Assembly: GCA_004000035.1 (NCBI GenBank)
Contig: RJAE01000011.1
Coordinates: 62,001 to 126,000, forward strand
DNA from: Arthrobacter sulfonylureivorans
Lineage (GTDB): Bacteria; Actinomycetota; Actinomycetes; Actinomycetales; Micrococcaceae
Length of the DNA: 64,000 nt
Direction: 5' to 3'
The position numbers and the translations under genes were made by a program. This document shows positions 16,289 through 24,818 of the stretch, in pieces (position 1 is the stretch's first letter; the number at the start of each line of letters is the position of its first letter). The notes under the pieces are model-generated. The model was given only the letters and a program-made list of their open reading frames with translations. It had not been told where the DNA came from and did not search any database.

Positions 16289-17287
16289 ATGCGGTTCTCC
16301 ATTCGAAATCTCACGTCCGTGGCAACCATTGCCGCCGCGGCCCTCGTCCTCGCCGGCTGCTCCGGTGGGGAGACTTCTGCTTCCGCGGACGGAGCCGGAG
16401 CCAGCGAAGTGACGGAACTGAAAGTCGGCGTCACACCGATCGCCAATGCCGCCAACCTCTACATTGCGCTAGAACAGGGCTATTTCACCGAAGAGGGCCT
16501 CGAGGTCACGCCCACCATCATTCAGACCGCCTCCACCGCCATTCCGTCGCTGCTCAACGACGAGCTGCAGCTGGCCTTGATGACGTCGGTCCCGACCGTG
16601 ACCGCGGCGTCGAAGGGGCTGCCGATCAGCGTTGTGTCGGGTAGCGACCGGTACCCCACCGACGGCGCTGCGGATACCACCGCCCTGGTGGTGGCACCCG
16701 AGAGCGGAATATCTTCCCTGGCCGACGTCGCCGGCAAGACCGTCGCGCTCGTCGGACTGAAGTCCGCGCCGGATCTGGCCCTGCGGGTGGTCCTTGAAGA
16801 AGCAGGAGTAGACCCCTCCGACGTCGAGATGGTCGAGATCGCTTACCCAGACATGGTCTCCGCCCTGAAGTCCAACCGCGTCGATGCCGCCTTCGTCGTC
16901 GATCCGTTCCTCTCCGCGGCCAAAGCGGCGGGTCTTGACGTCGTCTCGCAGCCGTTCACCGAAGGCCTCGGTGGAATGAATGCCCTGCTGTGGGTGGGTA
17001 GCGATGCGTTCGTGCAAGCGAATCCGGAGACCGCTGGGAAGTTTGCCTCCGCCATCAAAAAGGCGGGGGAGTACGCGAACGAAAACCCGGAGGCGGTGCG
17101 TGAGGTGCTCCCGGAATTTACCTCGCTCTCGCCCGAAGCCATCGCCAAGTCCGTCATTCCCAGCTGGGACGGAGAGATCTCGGACGCGGACATCCAGGCC
17201 TATGTGGACCTGATGAAGCGTGAAGGGTTTATTGCCGAGGACGCCCCGGGCGTCGAAGACCTGCTCTGGGCGCCCAGTGGCAACTAG
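16289..17287 (+). CDS. ABC transporter substrate-binding lipoprotein, NMT1/SsuA-like
   Basis: A 332-residue lipoprotein. The basic N-terminus and hydrophobic stretch end in a lipobox LAGC with Cys24 as the lipidated residue. The mature part is a type 2 periplasmic binding fold: LKVGVTPIANAANLYIALEQGYF, VTPTIIQTASTAIPSLLNDELQLALM, and KTVALVGLKSAPDLALRVVLEEAGV. This group captures sulfonates, nitrate, thiamine precursors, phthalates and other aromatic acids outside the membrane. It heads a four-gene importer operon; the ATG at 16289 has AAAAGGA upstream. Location beside the catabolic genes suggests it carries the aromatic or heterocyclic substrate. Confidence 0.92.
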   Translation: MRFSIRNLTSVATIAAAALVLAGCSGGETSASADGAGASEVTELKVGVTPIANAANLYIALEQGYFTEEGLEVTPTIIQTASTAIPSLLNDELQLALMTSVPTVTAASKGLPISVVSGSDRYPTDGAADTTALVVAPESGISSLADVAGKTVALVGLKSAPDLALRVVLEEAGVDPSDVEMVEIAYPDMVSALKSNRVDAAFVVDPFLSAAKAAGLDVVSQPFTEGLGGMNALLWVGSDAFVQANPETAGKFASAIKKAGEYANENPEAVREVLPEFTSLSPEAIAKSVIPSWDGEISDADIQAYVDLMKREGFIAEDAPGVEDLLWAPSGN

Positions 17288-17297
17288 CGGTGCCGTG

Positions 17298-18092
17298 ATG
17301 GTTCCCGCACGTCGTCTTCTTGCCGGGCGTTGGGGTTCGCCGCTGGCCGCCCAGTTGGCCGTGGTGGCCGTGCTGCTGGTCATCTGGCAGATCACGGCCG
17401 GCTTGGGCCAGCTCGGAGCGGTCCCCACGCCGGTTGAAGTAGGCCGGGCGTTGCTCGCGATTTTCGCGAGTGGCGCCGTCTGGGAGCCGCTGGGCACCAC
17501 CCTGGCCGGGTGGGCGATCAGCCTGCTGCTCGCCGTCGTTGTTGGCATCGTGGTGGGGTTCCCGCTCGGAACCAGCCGGCTGGCATATCGGCTGTCCGTT
17601 TTCACGCTGGACTTCCTGCGCACCATTCCCGCCCTGGTGTTGGTGCCCCTCGTCGTCCTGCTCTACGGCTCCGGCCTGGAAAGCACCATTTTGCTGGCCT
17701 TTCTTGGAGCCGTCTGGGCGGTCATCATGCAGACAATTTACGGGGCACGCGATGTGGACCCGACGGCCCTGCAGACGTTCATGTCATTCCGGGTCCGCCG
17801 ATGGGACACGGTCAGGTTCCTCCTGGTCCCCACCGCGTTGCCCTACATTGCTACCGGGGTCCGACTGGCGGCGGCGATCTGTCTGCTGGTAACCATCAGC
17901 GCGCAGGTCGTCATTCCGGCCGGGGGACTGGGCGAACAGATCCTCACCGCCCAACTGGGCGGAGCGGTACCGACCATGTACGCCTACATCTTCCTGTGCG
18001 GTGCGCTTGGAGTCGGAGCAAACGCAGCCTTCGGCAAGCTTGAAGCCAAGGCCCTGGCCTGGCATCCCTCTCATCGAAAGGTTGCGGCATGA
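17298..18092 (+). CDS. ABC transporter permease (SsuC/TauC type), first
   Basis: A 264-residue integral membrane protein with about six hydrophobic segments starting with LAVVAVLLVIWQITAGLGQL. The coupling EAA-like loop is in DPTALQTFMSFRVRRWDTVRFLLVPTALPYIATGVRL. The ATG at 17298 follows the binding-protein stop by 10 bases; a GTG at 17295 is the alternative. The last four bases overlap the second permease gene. It pairs with that gene product to form the membrane channel. Confidence 0.92.
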   Translation: MVPARRLLAGRWGSPLAAQLAVVAVLLVIWQITAGLGQLGAVPTPVEVGRALLAIFASGAVWEPLGTTLAGWAISLLLAVVVGIVVGFPLGTSRLAYRLSVFTLDFLRTIPALVLVPLVVLLYGSGLESTILLAFLGAVWAVIMQTIYGARDVDPTALQTFMSFRVRRWDTVRFLLVPTALPYIATGVRLAAAICLLVTISAQVVIPAGGLGEQILTAQLGGAVPTMYAYIFLCGALGVGANAAFGKLEAKALAWHPSHRKVAA

Positions 18093-18850
18093 GCTCACGG
18101 CTCGCACGGCTCCTAGTGCCGGCTTTGTTGCCCCTCATCCTCATCCTGGCGTGGTGGTATGCCAGCGCAGGCGGCTCCTCGATCTTCTTCCCTCCGCTGT
18201 CGCAGATTCTGGAGAGGTTTCAGGAGCTGTGGCTGTTCGCGCTGGTTCCGGAACACGTCGTGCCGAGTCTTCAGTCGATTCTCTGGGGACTCGGGATCTC
18301 GATCGTGCTCGGCGTGGGACTGGGGGTGCTTCTCGGCCTAAACGGTTATGTCGCTACAGCCGTGAACCCGGTCCTGCAGTTCCTCCGTTACCTTCCGGCG
18401 GTCGCGCTGCTGCCGCTGGCCATCCAGCTGATCGGCATCGGTCAGGAGATGCGGGTCACCATCATCGTGCTGGGCGCGCTGTGGCCGATTCTGCTCAACA
18501 CCATTGACGGCGTCCGCGGGATTTCCCCCGGCCTGGTTGACGTCGCACGATCCAACCGCCTGAGGCCCTTCGACTGGATCTTCCGCGTCGTCATCCCGAG
18601 CGCGAGTCCGCAAATCTTCGCCGGGATCCGCGCGAGCCTCGCCGTTTCCGTCATCTTGATGTTCGCTAGCGAGCTGTTGGGAGCGTCCCGCGGGATCGGT
18701 TACTTCATCCTTGAGGCCCAGCGGCAGTTTTCGCTGCCGGAGATGTGGTCGGGAATGATCCTGCTCGGGATCATCGGCTACGCCTTAAACGTCGTCCTGA
18801 TGGCGATCGAATACTTCGCACTCGCGTGGCACCGAAAGGCACGGATATGA
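18089..18850 (+). CDS. ABC transporter permease (SsuC/TauC type), second
   Basis: A 253-residue BPD-type permease. The first membrane helix is LVPALLPLILILAWWYASAG; FLRYLPAVALLPLAIQLIGIG and ALWPILLNTIDGVRG are typical of this family, and the coupling loop is LVDVARSNRLRPFDWIFRVVIPSASPQIFAGIRA. It overlaps the genes on both sides by ATGA junctions, so both permeases and the ATPase are translated in a coupled way. Two different permease genes imply a heterodimeric channel, unlike the homodimeric SsuC. Confidence 0.92.
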   Translation: MSSRLARLLVPALLPLILILAWWYASAGGSSIFFPPLSQILERFQELWLFALVPEHVVPSLQSILWGLGISIVLGVGLGVLLGLNGYVATAVNPVLQFLRYLPAVALLPLAIQLIGIGQEMRVTIIVLGALWPILLNTIDGVRGISPGLVDVARSNRLRPFDWIFRVVIPSASPQIFAGIRASLAVSVILMFASELLGASRGIGYFILEAQRQFSLPEMWSGMILLGIIGYALNVVLMAIEYFALAWHRKARI

Positions 18851-19653
18851 CAACAGGAGATCTGGACATGCAAGCCACCAAAACCCCGGTGCTCGAAGCC
18901 GTCAACATCAGCAAATCGTACGGCGAGAAGCAGGTGTTGGCCGACGTCTCCTTCTCCGCAGAGGAGGGAGAGTTCGTCTGCATCGTGGGACCTTCCGGGA
19001 CGGGAAAGACGACGCTGCTCAGAACCCTTTCCGCGCTTGGCACCGCCAACTCGGGGGAGGTCCGGGTCAACGGAACGGCAATTACGCGTCCCCCAGCCGA
19101 GGTGTCAGTTGTCTTCCAGGACTACAGCCGTTCGCTGATGCCGTGGATGCGCGTGGGCAAGAACATCGAGTTGCCGCTCCGGCGCTATAAGCTGTCGCCG
19201 GCCGAGCGAGCCACTCGGGTTACCGAGGCCCTACGTGATGTTGGACTGGAGCACGCCAAGGACCTCTATCCGTGGGAGATGTCCGGCGGCATGCAGCAGC
19301 GCGCCGCCATCGCGCGGTCGCTGGCGTACCGCCCGCAGGTCCTGATCATGGACGAGCCGTTTGCCTCCGTGGACGCCCAGACCCGTGCCGATCTTGAGGA
19401 CCTGATGCTCGACATTCGGGCACGCCTCGGCGTGACAATCGTGCTGGTCACGCACGATATCGAGGAAGCCGTCTATCTGGGTGACAAGGTCATCGTCCTG
19501 TCGGGCAGGCCCGCCTCGGTCTCGGCCACCGTGGACGTTCCACTCGGACGCACCCGGGACCAAATCAGCACCAAGTCCCGCCCGGATTACCTGGAACTCC
19601 GCGCCAAGATCCACGCCATGATTATGCAAAGCCCGAGCTCCGTTTCTGGCTGA
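18847..19653 (+). CDS. ABC transporter ATP-binding protein (SsuB/TauB type)
   Basis: A 268-residue nucleotide-binding subunit. Walker A is GPSGTGKTTLL, the Q-loop is VVFQDYSRSLMPWM, the signature is MSGGMQQRAAIARSL, Walker B is VLIMDEPFASVD, and the H-loop is VTHDIEEAVYLGD. It energises the importer formed with the two permeases. The ATG at 18847 overlaps the permease stop; an ATG at 18868 has a better-placed AGGAG and could be the true start. A hairpin follows the gene. Confidence 0.92.
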   Translation: MTTGDLDMQATKTPVLEAVNISKSYGEKQVLADVSFSAEEGEFVCIVGPSGTGKTTLLRTLSALGTANSGEVRVNGTAITRPPAEVSVVFQDYSRSLMPWMRVGKNIELPLRRYKLSPAERATRVTEALRDVGLEHAKDLYPWEMSGGMQQRAAIARSLAYRPQVLIMDEPFASVDAQTRADLEDLMLDIRARLGVTIVLVTHDIEEAVYLGDKVIVLSGRPASVSATVDVPLGRTRDQISTKSRPDYLELRAKIHAMIMQSPSSVSG

Positions 19654-19681
19654 CGTGGCAAGAGTGCTGCCGTCTTGAGAA

Positions 19682-19719
19682 CGCCGGGTGCAGCTCCAGA
19701 TATGGAGCCGCACCTGGCG
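19682..19719. terminator. Bidirectional terminator, member of a repeated hairpin family
   Basis: CGCCGGGTGCaGCTCCA pairs with TGGAGCcGCACCtGGCG around GATA. It lies between the convergent ABC operon and the minus-strand monooxygenase. Similar CCGGGTGCGGCtc stems occur at 38135-38164 and 42022-42065. Confidence 0.75.
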
Positions 19720-19741
19720 ATTCTGGTTATCGGAGGTCTGC

Positions 19742-20956
19742 TCACCGGACTGCGGTCGGCGGAGCATCCTCGATTGAAGGCAGCTGCTTAATAATGTGCG
19801 AAGGGACGGCGTCGCCTTGGCTCTTCTGGAGAAACGCGCTGTGGTCGAAGACGAAGTCTCGCAGCGGTCGAATAAACGCCGGCACATGATGGAAAATCTT
19901 GCCGGTGACATAAGCCTGCTGGCTTACCTTCGACGTATGCGGCTTTCGGTGATCTTCAAAGGCTTGTAGTGCTGAGGTGAGCGCGGCGGAGTCGGCCACA
20001 GCGACACCGGCCAGGAAACGACCGAGAAAGTAGCCGTCCTCGATGGACATTCCGGCCCCATAGGCAGCGTATGGGGAAGTGGGGTGAGCCGCGTCGCCGA
20101 CCAGGGTCGTGCGGCCCTTGGACCATTGCTTCATTGGGACGCGGTCGACAATCTCCCATCGATGGGTGTGTTCCGGTGCCGTGCGTTCGATGAAAGACGG
20201 CAACGGTTCATCGAAGTGGCCTGCCCGTTCCAAGGCGTAGGCGCGGACGTCGGTCTGGGTGAACGGTGCCTGCGGGGTCCACTTCTCCAATACCCACCAT
20301 TCGTAGCCATTTCGCCCCTCGTGCCGGATCGGAGTGTACGATCCCTGTACAGTGCGGTCGTGGGCAAACACACCTCTCGTGCCGATTGGCTCATCGGTTA
20401 GAAACCATCCGCCCATGAGGTGCAGTCCGTGGTAACGCTTGGGTGAGTCCCCCCACAGTTCCTTCCGAACGGCGGAATCGATGCCGTCGGCACCTATGAG
20501 GAGATCAACAGTGACGGGTTCGCGGCCTTCGAAATCCACCTGGACAGAGTCGCCATCGTCGATGAACCCATTGAACTTGTGCGAAAGCTGGAGGACTCCC
20601 TCCGGGAGTGCATCCATCATCCGCTTGTACAGACCCCACCTGATGAGTCCGATAAATCCGCCGTTGTATTCATTGGCGACCTCCGCCGGCATCCGAAACT
20701 CCGCACGGATGCGGCCGTCGTGGCGGCGTAGCTGGGTGAAAGCCGGCGCGCCCAGATCCCTCGTATCGACACCGAGGGCGCGCAGTGCCTTCTGTGGTGT
20801 CGGCCAGAGATTGAGGATGTTGCCGGCGGCCTTGACCTCGGGGTAGCGCTCGTACAGGCCCACGTCCCAACCGCGCTGGTGCAAGGCGAGGGCGGTGGCG
20901 AGACCGGCCGGTCCTGCGCCGATGACGGCCGCAGTGGGCTTTTTGAGTGGTGTCAT
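19742..20956 (-). CDS. FAD-dependent monooxygenase, salicylate-hydroxylase-like
   Basis: A 404-residue class A flavin hydroxylase. FAD motif AAVIGAGPAGLATALAL is at residues 8-24, the DG motif is DLLIGADGIDSAVRKEL, and the GD motif is TTLVGDAAHPTSPYAAYGAGM. Length and sequence style fit salicylate or 6-hydroxynicotinate type 1-monooxygenases, which can couple hydroxylation to decarboxylation. It starts at the ATG at 20956 after GGAGAAGAC; upstream in-frame sequence is rejected. With the extradiol and hydroxyquinol dioxygenases nearby it could make hydroxyquinol or a catechol. The divergent gap to the LysR gene holds a copy of the GATACG operator. Confidence 0.88.
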   Translation of the reverse strand: MTPLKKPTAAVIGAGPAGLATALALHQRGWDVGLYERYPEVKAAGNILNLWPTPQKALRALGVDTRDLGAPAFTQLRRHDGRIRAEFRMPAEVANEYNGGFIGLIRWGLYKRMMDALPEGVLQLSHKFNGFIDDGDSVQVDFEGREPVTVDLLIGADGIDSAVRKELWGDSPKRYHGLHLMGGWFLTDEPIGTRGVFAHDRTVQGSYTPIRHEGRNGYEWWVLEKWTPQAPFTQTDVRAYALERAGHFDEPLPSFIERTAPEHTHRWEIVDRVPMKQWSKGRTTLVGDAAHPTSPYAAYGAGMSIEDGYFLGRFLAGVAVADSAALTSALQAFEDHRKPHTSKVSQQAYVTGKIFHHVPAFIRPLRDFVFDHSAFLQKSQGDAVPSHIIKQLPSIEDAPPTAVR

Positions 20957-21174
20957 GAAAGTCTTCTCCGATTTCAGGATAATTCTGTCGATGGGAGCCG
21001 ACGGAATAGCGGTTGGAAGCAACCAAGCCGCGCCCCGCCGGTTGGGGTTCGGTTCTACCGAGCTGGTCCTTATGGCCGTTTCGCACCAGCGTCTCCTCAC
21101 AGTCCACGTCGAGTCAGACCCGCGAGTTGGGCACCAAGCATCTTCGCTGGCTCCGGTTGGATGTGATACTAAAC

Positions 21175-21189
21175 GACGCGTATCGTATA
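21175..21189. promoter_or_regulatory. Operator 7, between monooxygenase 2 and lysR
   Basis: The minus strand reads TATACGATACGCGTC, the most degenerate good copy; it is closest to operator 1. It lies in the 439-base gap 20957-21395, which has no gene and must hold both divergent promoters. Confidence 0.55.
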
Positions 21190-21344
21190 AGACAAGGGGT
21201 GTCGAAAATCACTTTCGTCCTGGGGGCTGCCGAAAGCATGAAACGGGTTGCGCGAACGAGGATGGGAGCCTCAGTCGAACCCTCCGTGGTAGCACCCCGC
21301 CACAACGAATGAAGAACGCCCAGGAAGTATGTTTGTCCCCGTGG

Positions 21345-21358
21345 GCATACTAATATGC
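21345..21358. promoter_or_regulatory. Short inverted repeat upstream of lysR
   Basis: GCATA-CTAA-TATGC is a perfect 5-bp inverted repeat 38 bases before the LysR start. It could be an autoregulatory site; support is positional only. Confidence 0.35.
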
Positions 21359-21395
21359 GGTTGATTTTCCGCAGAGAACGGAGGCGAGTGCCAAA

Positions 21396-22343
21396 GTGAG
21401 CGAACGGGACAAATCCCAATCGTCGGAACGCTCTCCGCGGGCCCGGCTGGATCTCAATCTTCTCGAGCCGCTCAGCGTCTTCCTTGAGGAAAGGAGCGTG
21501 AGCATGGCCGCGGTCAGGCTGAGAGTGAGCCAGCCAACTGCCTCAAACCTTCTGGCCAAGCTACGCCGTCATTTCAACGATCCGCTGTTGGTGCGGCAGG
21601 GGAACGCCTACACGCTGTCTTCGCTGGCGCTGCACCTCAAAGAGGATCTTCCGAGCGCTCTCCAGGCCGTGGAACGGATAACGACGGCGCAAATGGCCTT
21701 CGACCCGCAGAGCAGTTCCCGGGAATTTCATATCCTTGGCACCGATTACGCCACTGCCCGAGTCGGAGCCCCTCTGCTGCGATTGCTGGCCACATCGGCC
21801 CCGAACATCCGCATCCGTTTCGACCATGTGCTTGCTGCTCATGTCGACGGAGCACCGGATTCACTTCGCGATGTCGACGGAATGTTTCTCCCGCATGGCT
21901 ATCTCGCCCAGCAACCCCATCTGAATGTCTTGACTGACGAATGGGCCTGCGTTGTGGCCTCCGGGTCGCCGGAGGAGCCAACACCGCAGCAACTTCTCGA
22001 GTCGCCCTGGATCATGACCGTCAGCGGCCGTGGCGCCTTCACGCCAGCCGCCCGACAGTTGCAGATCGCGGGAATCGATCCCGCCGTCACAACCATCACG
22101 CCGAACTTTTTCGTTATTCCGGCGCTGCTGGCGGGGTCGGACAAGGTGGCTCTGATGCCGCGCTTGTTGGCGGAGAAGGTCGTGCACATAACCGAGACGC
22201 TCCGGATTGTTCCACCGCCTATTCCGCTTTCGCCGATTTCTGAAGCCTTTTGGTGGCATCCCGACAAGGAGCATGAACCAGCTCATCGATGGCTGAGACA
22301 GCAAATGTCCCGCGCATGTGAGCCTCTTTTGACCTCTGACTAA
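21396..22343 (+). CDS. LysR-family transcriptional regulator (NodD/NahR-like)
   Basis: A 315-residue LTTR. The N-terminal winged helix spans about residues 18-77: LDLNLLEPLSVFLEERSVSMAAVRLRVSQPTASNLLAKLRRHF, then DPLLVRQGNAYTLSS. The effector domain follows with FHILGTDYATARVGAPLL, in the style of NodD/NahR/PcpR regulators that respond to aromatics. It starts at a GTG (21396) with GGAGG about 10 bases upstream. It lies beside and in the same direction as extradiol dioxygenase 2, with a T-N11-A box in the gap, so this operon is the likely target. Confidence 0.92.
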   Translation: MSERDKSQSSERSPRARLDLNLLEPLSVFLEERSVSMAAVRLRVSQPTASNLLAKLRRHFNDPLLVRQGNAYTLSSLALHLKEDLPSALQAVERITTAQMAFDPQSSSREFHILGTDYATARVGAPLLRLLATSAPNIRIRFDHVLAAHVDGAPDSLRDVDGMFLPHGYLAQQPHLNVLTDEWACVVASGSPEEPTPQQLLESPWIMTVSGRGAFTPAARQLQIAGIDPAVTTITPNFFVIPALLAGSDKVALMPRLLAEKVVHITETLRIVPPPIPLSPISEAFWWHPDKEHEPAHRWLRQQMSRACEPLLTSD

Positions 22344-22419
22344 TCGGCACATGAGCAGGGCGGGACCAAGTAGTCGGAACACCTTCAGACGAGTAATGCG
22401 ATGACTGCTGCCGCGGATC

Positions 22420-22442
22420 GATATTGGGAAGCTTGATATCGC
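22420..22442. promoter_or_regulatory. LysR-type T-N11-A box upstream of extradiol dioxygenase 2
   Basis: CGATAT (22420-22425) and ATATCG (22437-22442) are exact inverted arms separated by 11 bases, the classical LTTR box shape. It lies 101 bases upstream of the dioxygenase start. Confidence 0.6.
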
Positions 22443-22542
22443 TTATCCAAAAATGTCGCTTCCCTAATAGTTGGAGCTGGATCAAAGTGGAACTACCTGG
22501 CCAGCACAAGCACTGAAAAATCCGCTGTAGAGAGAGTCAACA

Positions 22543-23571
22543 ATGATCCAGATCCTTTCCCACCTGTCCCACATCGAGATCTACGCCACCGATCTGGAAG
22601 AGTCTGTCCGCTACTACGAAGAGCAGGTCGGACTGCGTGTAGTCGACCGCGCCGACGGCAAGGTCTATCTGCGGTGCTGGGGCGACTACTACGCCTACAG
22701 CGTGGTTCTGGTCCAGGGCGACGAACCCGGCATGGTTTCCATGGCCTGGCGCACCTCCAGCGAGGAAGCGCTTCAGGAAGCAGCTCGCAGGATCGATGCC
22801 ACAGAGTACGCCGGCGAATGGAAGGAAGCCGGTGCGGGCCTTGGGCCTTCCTACGTTTTCACCGGCCCCTTCGGACACGTGATGCAGCTCTTCTGGGAGG
22901 TCGACCTGTACAAGGGCGAGGGTGAATTCGCCTCCGTTTACCCGGACCGGCCCTCAAAGCGCAACGACCGCGGCATTGCTCCCCGCCAGTTGGACCATGT
23001 CACGATCGCCTCCCCCGACATCGAGGGATTCGCAACCTGGTACAACGAGGTGCTCGGCTTCCGCATCATGGCGTACGCCGGATTCGAAAACCCCAACATC
23101 ACCTTCTTCGGCGTGTTGACCACCAACGAGAAGTCGCACGACTTGGGAATTCTGCTGGACGCGTCAGACCGCCCGGGCCGCATCCATCACTACGCGTTCT
23201 GGGTGGACAACCAGGCCGAGTTGTCGCGCGCGGCCGACCTGCTCATGGAGAACGGAACACCGATGGAGTTCGGTCCCGGCGTCCACGGGATCGGCGAGCA
23301 GGATTATCTTTACTTCCGCGAGGCCAGCGGCCTGCGCATTGAAGTCAACACCGGCGGCTACCGCAATTACGTCCCGGACTGGAAGCCCAACCGGTGGACC
23401 CCTGAGCTGGGCGCCAACGACTTCTACTGTAATCGGGAGCTGCCGCAGTCAATGCTCGAGGCCTTCCCTCCGGCTAACGCACCGACTGCCACCGAACAGG
23501 GTCTCGTCCCAGGCAGTGAAGCCGAACTGATCCAGAAAGCCGCGCTGCAGAAGCCGGCCTTCCAGAATTAG
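22543..23571 (+). CDS. Catechol 2,3-dioxygenase-like extradiol dioxygenase (second)
   Basis: A 342-residue two-domain VOC dioxygenase. Metal ligands are His152 in QLDHVTIAS, His215/216 in RIHHYAFWV and Glu267 in LRIEVNTGG, the order expected for type I extradiol enzymes. A C-terminal tail of about 70 residues after the metal Glu resembles the longer catechol/homoprotocatechuate 2,3-dioxygenases. It differs clearly from the 312-residue enzyme at 10.6 kb, so the two probably take different diols. It is followed, after a hairpin, by an FAH-family gene, and preceded by a LysR box. Confidence 0.92.
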   Translation: MIQILSHLSHIEIYATDLEESVRYYEEQVGLRVVDRADGKVYLRCWGDYYAYSVVLVQGDEPGMVSMAWRTSSEEALQEAARRIDATEYAGEWKEAGAGLGPSYVFTGPFGHVMQLFWEVDLYKGEGEFASVYPDRPSKRNDRGIAPRQLDHVTIASPDIEGFATWYNEVLGFRIMAYAGFENPNITFFGVLTTNEKSHDLGILLDASDRPGRIHHYAFWVDNQAELSRAADLLMENGTPMEFGPGVHGIGEQDYLYFREASGLRIEVNTGGYRNYVPDWKPNRWTPELGANDFYCNRELPQSMLEAFPPANAPTATEQGLVPGSEAELIQKAALQKPAFQN

Positions 23572-23617
23572 CCGCGTGAGGCACTCTTCCGCATCAGGCG
23601 GAAAGAGGGCCCGCGGC
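23571..23617 (+). terminator. Intercistronic stem-loop between dioxygenase 2 and FAH 2
   Basis: GCCGCG (23571-23576) pairs with CGCGGC (23612-23617), with an inner CTCTTCCGC/GCGGAAaGAG stem. No T-run follows, so it may be a partial terminator or an mRNA stability element in the operon. Confidence 0.5.
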
Positions 23618-23696
23618 AGCTATCAATTCCAGCGGCCACATCCGCGTTGCCTATGTGGGCATACGCGCCGGAGCTGGACGATGAAAGGCACAACAC

Positions 23697-24671
23697 ATGA
23701 CTGTCCAATTCTCGATCGGCACTTTTCAGGACGGCGGATCGACCTTCCCGGGGCTCGTTATCGATGAAGCCGTGTACAACATCTCCACGGTGCTCCCCGG
23801 AGTCGTCAACACGGCCACACTTCTGCAAGGCTGGCAACAGAATTTTGATGCCCTCAGCCTGTTCGCCGAAGACCAGCAGCGCCGCGCTGAGGCGGCCGCC
23901 ATGCCGTTGGCTGGGCTGCACATCCTGCCGCCGGTCAACCCCATGGGCCAATTGCTGGCAGCGGGCGCCAACTATCGTCAGCACGTCATCGAGATCACGG
24001 TCGCGCACAAGCTCGGTGACCCGGGTGCTTCCGAAGACGAGCTTCGGGAGCAGGCCGCCCGGGAAGTGGATGAGCGCGCGCGCACTGGTGAACCATACGT
24101 GTGGGTGGGAGCCACATCCGGGGTAAGCGGAGCGAACGACGACGTGGTGCTTCCGCCCGTCGGGACGGATCATGACTGGGAGCTGGAACTCGGCGTCGTC
24201 ATTGGTAGCGAGGCATATCAAGTGTCCGAGGACGACGCCATGGGTCATGTTGCCGGATACACGATCTGCAATGACCTGACCACACGAAGCCTGGTACCCC
24301 GAAAAGACATTCCGATGATGGGCACGGACTGGATGCGGTCAAAGAACCATCCGACGTTCTTTCCCACCGGGCCGTATCTGGTCCCGGCCGCCTTCGTCCC
24401 GGATCCTCACAACCTGGAGATTTCACTGGCGCTGAACGGCAAGGTCATGCAGAAGGGTCACACCGGCGACATGATCTTCAACATCCCCAAGCTGATCTCT
24501 TACATTTCATCGCTCATTGCGCTGCGTTCCGGTGACATGATCATCACCGGCTCACCGCAAGGAAACGGCTCGCACTGGGGTCGCTTCCTCCGCGACGGCG
24601 ACGTCATGGAAAGCACCATCACCGGGCTGGGCAGCCAACGCAACGTGGTCCGTGGTCCGCTTCCTCACTGA
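23697..24671 (+). CDS. Fumarylacetoacetate hydrolase family protein (second)
   Basis: The 324-residue product has the FAH fold: WELELGVVIGSEAY with the E-x-E metal site, TICNDLTTRSLVPRKD, TGPYLVPAAFVPDPHNLEISLALNGK, and GDMIITGSPQGNG. It also carries LLAAGANYRQHVIE, typical of the 2-keto-4-pentenoate hydratase / acylpyruvase branch. Encoded directly after an extradiol dioxygenase, it most likely acts on the ring-fission product as hydrolase or hydratase. It has GAAAGG upstream of the ATG at 23697 and converges on the OYE gene, with a hairpin between. Confidence 0.9.
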   Translation: MTVQFSIGTFQDGGSTFPGLVIDEAVYNISTVLPGVVNTATLLQGWQQNFDALSLFAEDQQRRAEAAAMPLAGLHILPPVNPMGQLLAAGANYRQHVIEITVAHKLGDPGASEDELREQAAREVDERARTGEPYVWVGATSGVSGANDDVVLPPVGTDHDWELELGVVIGSEAYQVSEDDAMGHVAGYTICNDLTTRSLVPRKDIPMMGTDWMRSKNHPTFFPTGPYLVPAAFVPDPHNLEISLALNGKVMQKGHTGDMIFNIPKLISYISSLIALRSGDMIITGSPQGNGSHWGRFLRDGDVMESTITGLGSQRNVVRGPLPH

Positions 24672-24705
24672 CGGAATCCACATCGCCCGCAGTTGCGGCT
24701 CGAGT

Positions 24706-24744
24706 CAGCGGTGCCCAGACCTCAAAGAGGTCGGGGCGCCGCTG
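24706..24744. terminator. Bidirectional terminator between FAH 2 and the OYE-hydroxyquinol operon
   Basis: CAGCGGtGCCC with inner GACCTC/GAGGTC and closing GGGGCGCCGCTG form a long stem centred on AAA. It lies in the convergent gap. Confidence 0.7.
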
Positions 24745-24818
24745 GCTTTCGTTCGAAGCGAGATAAACATTTTTTGGTAAATAATACGAATAGGGCAGGG
24801 GATCGACCTATTCCTTGA

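Noticed and set aside
24775-24800. Possible ninth copy of the GATACG operator (AATAATACGAATAGGG)
   Set aside because: Only one arm matches, and it lies between two convergent 3' ends where no promoter is expected.
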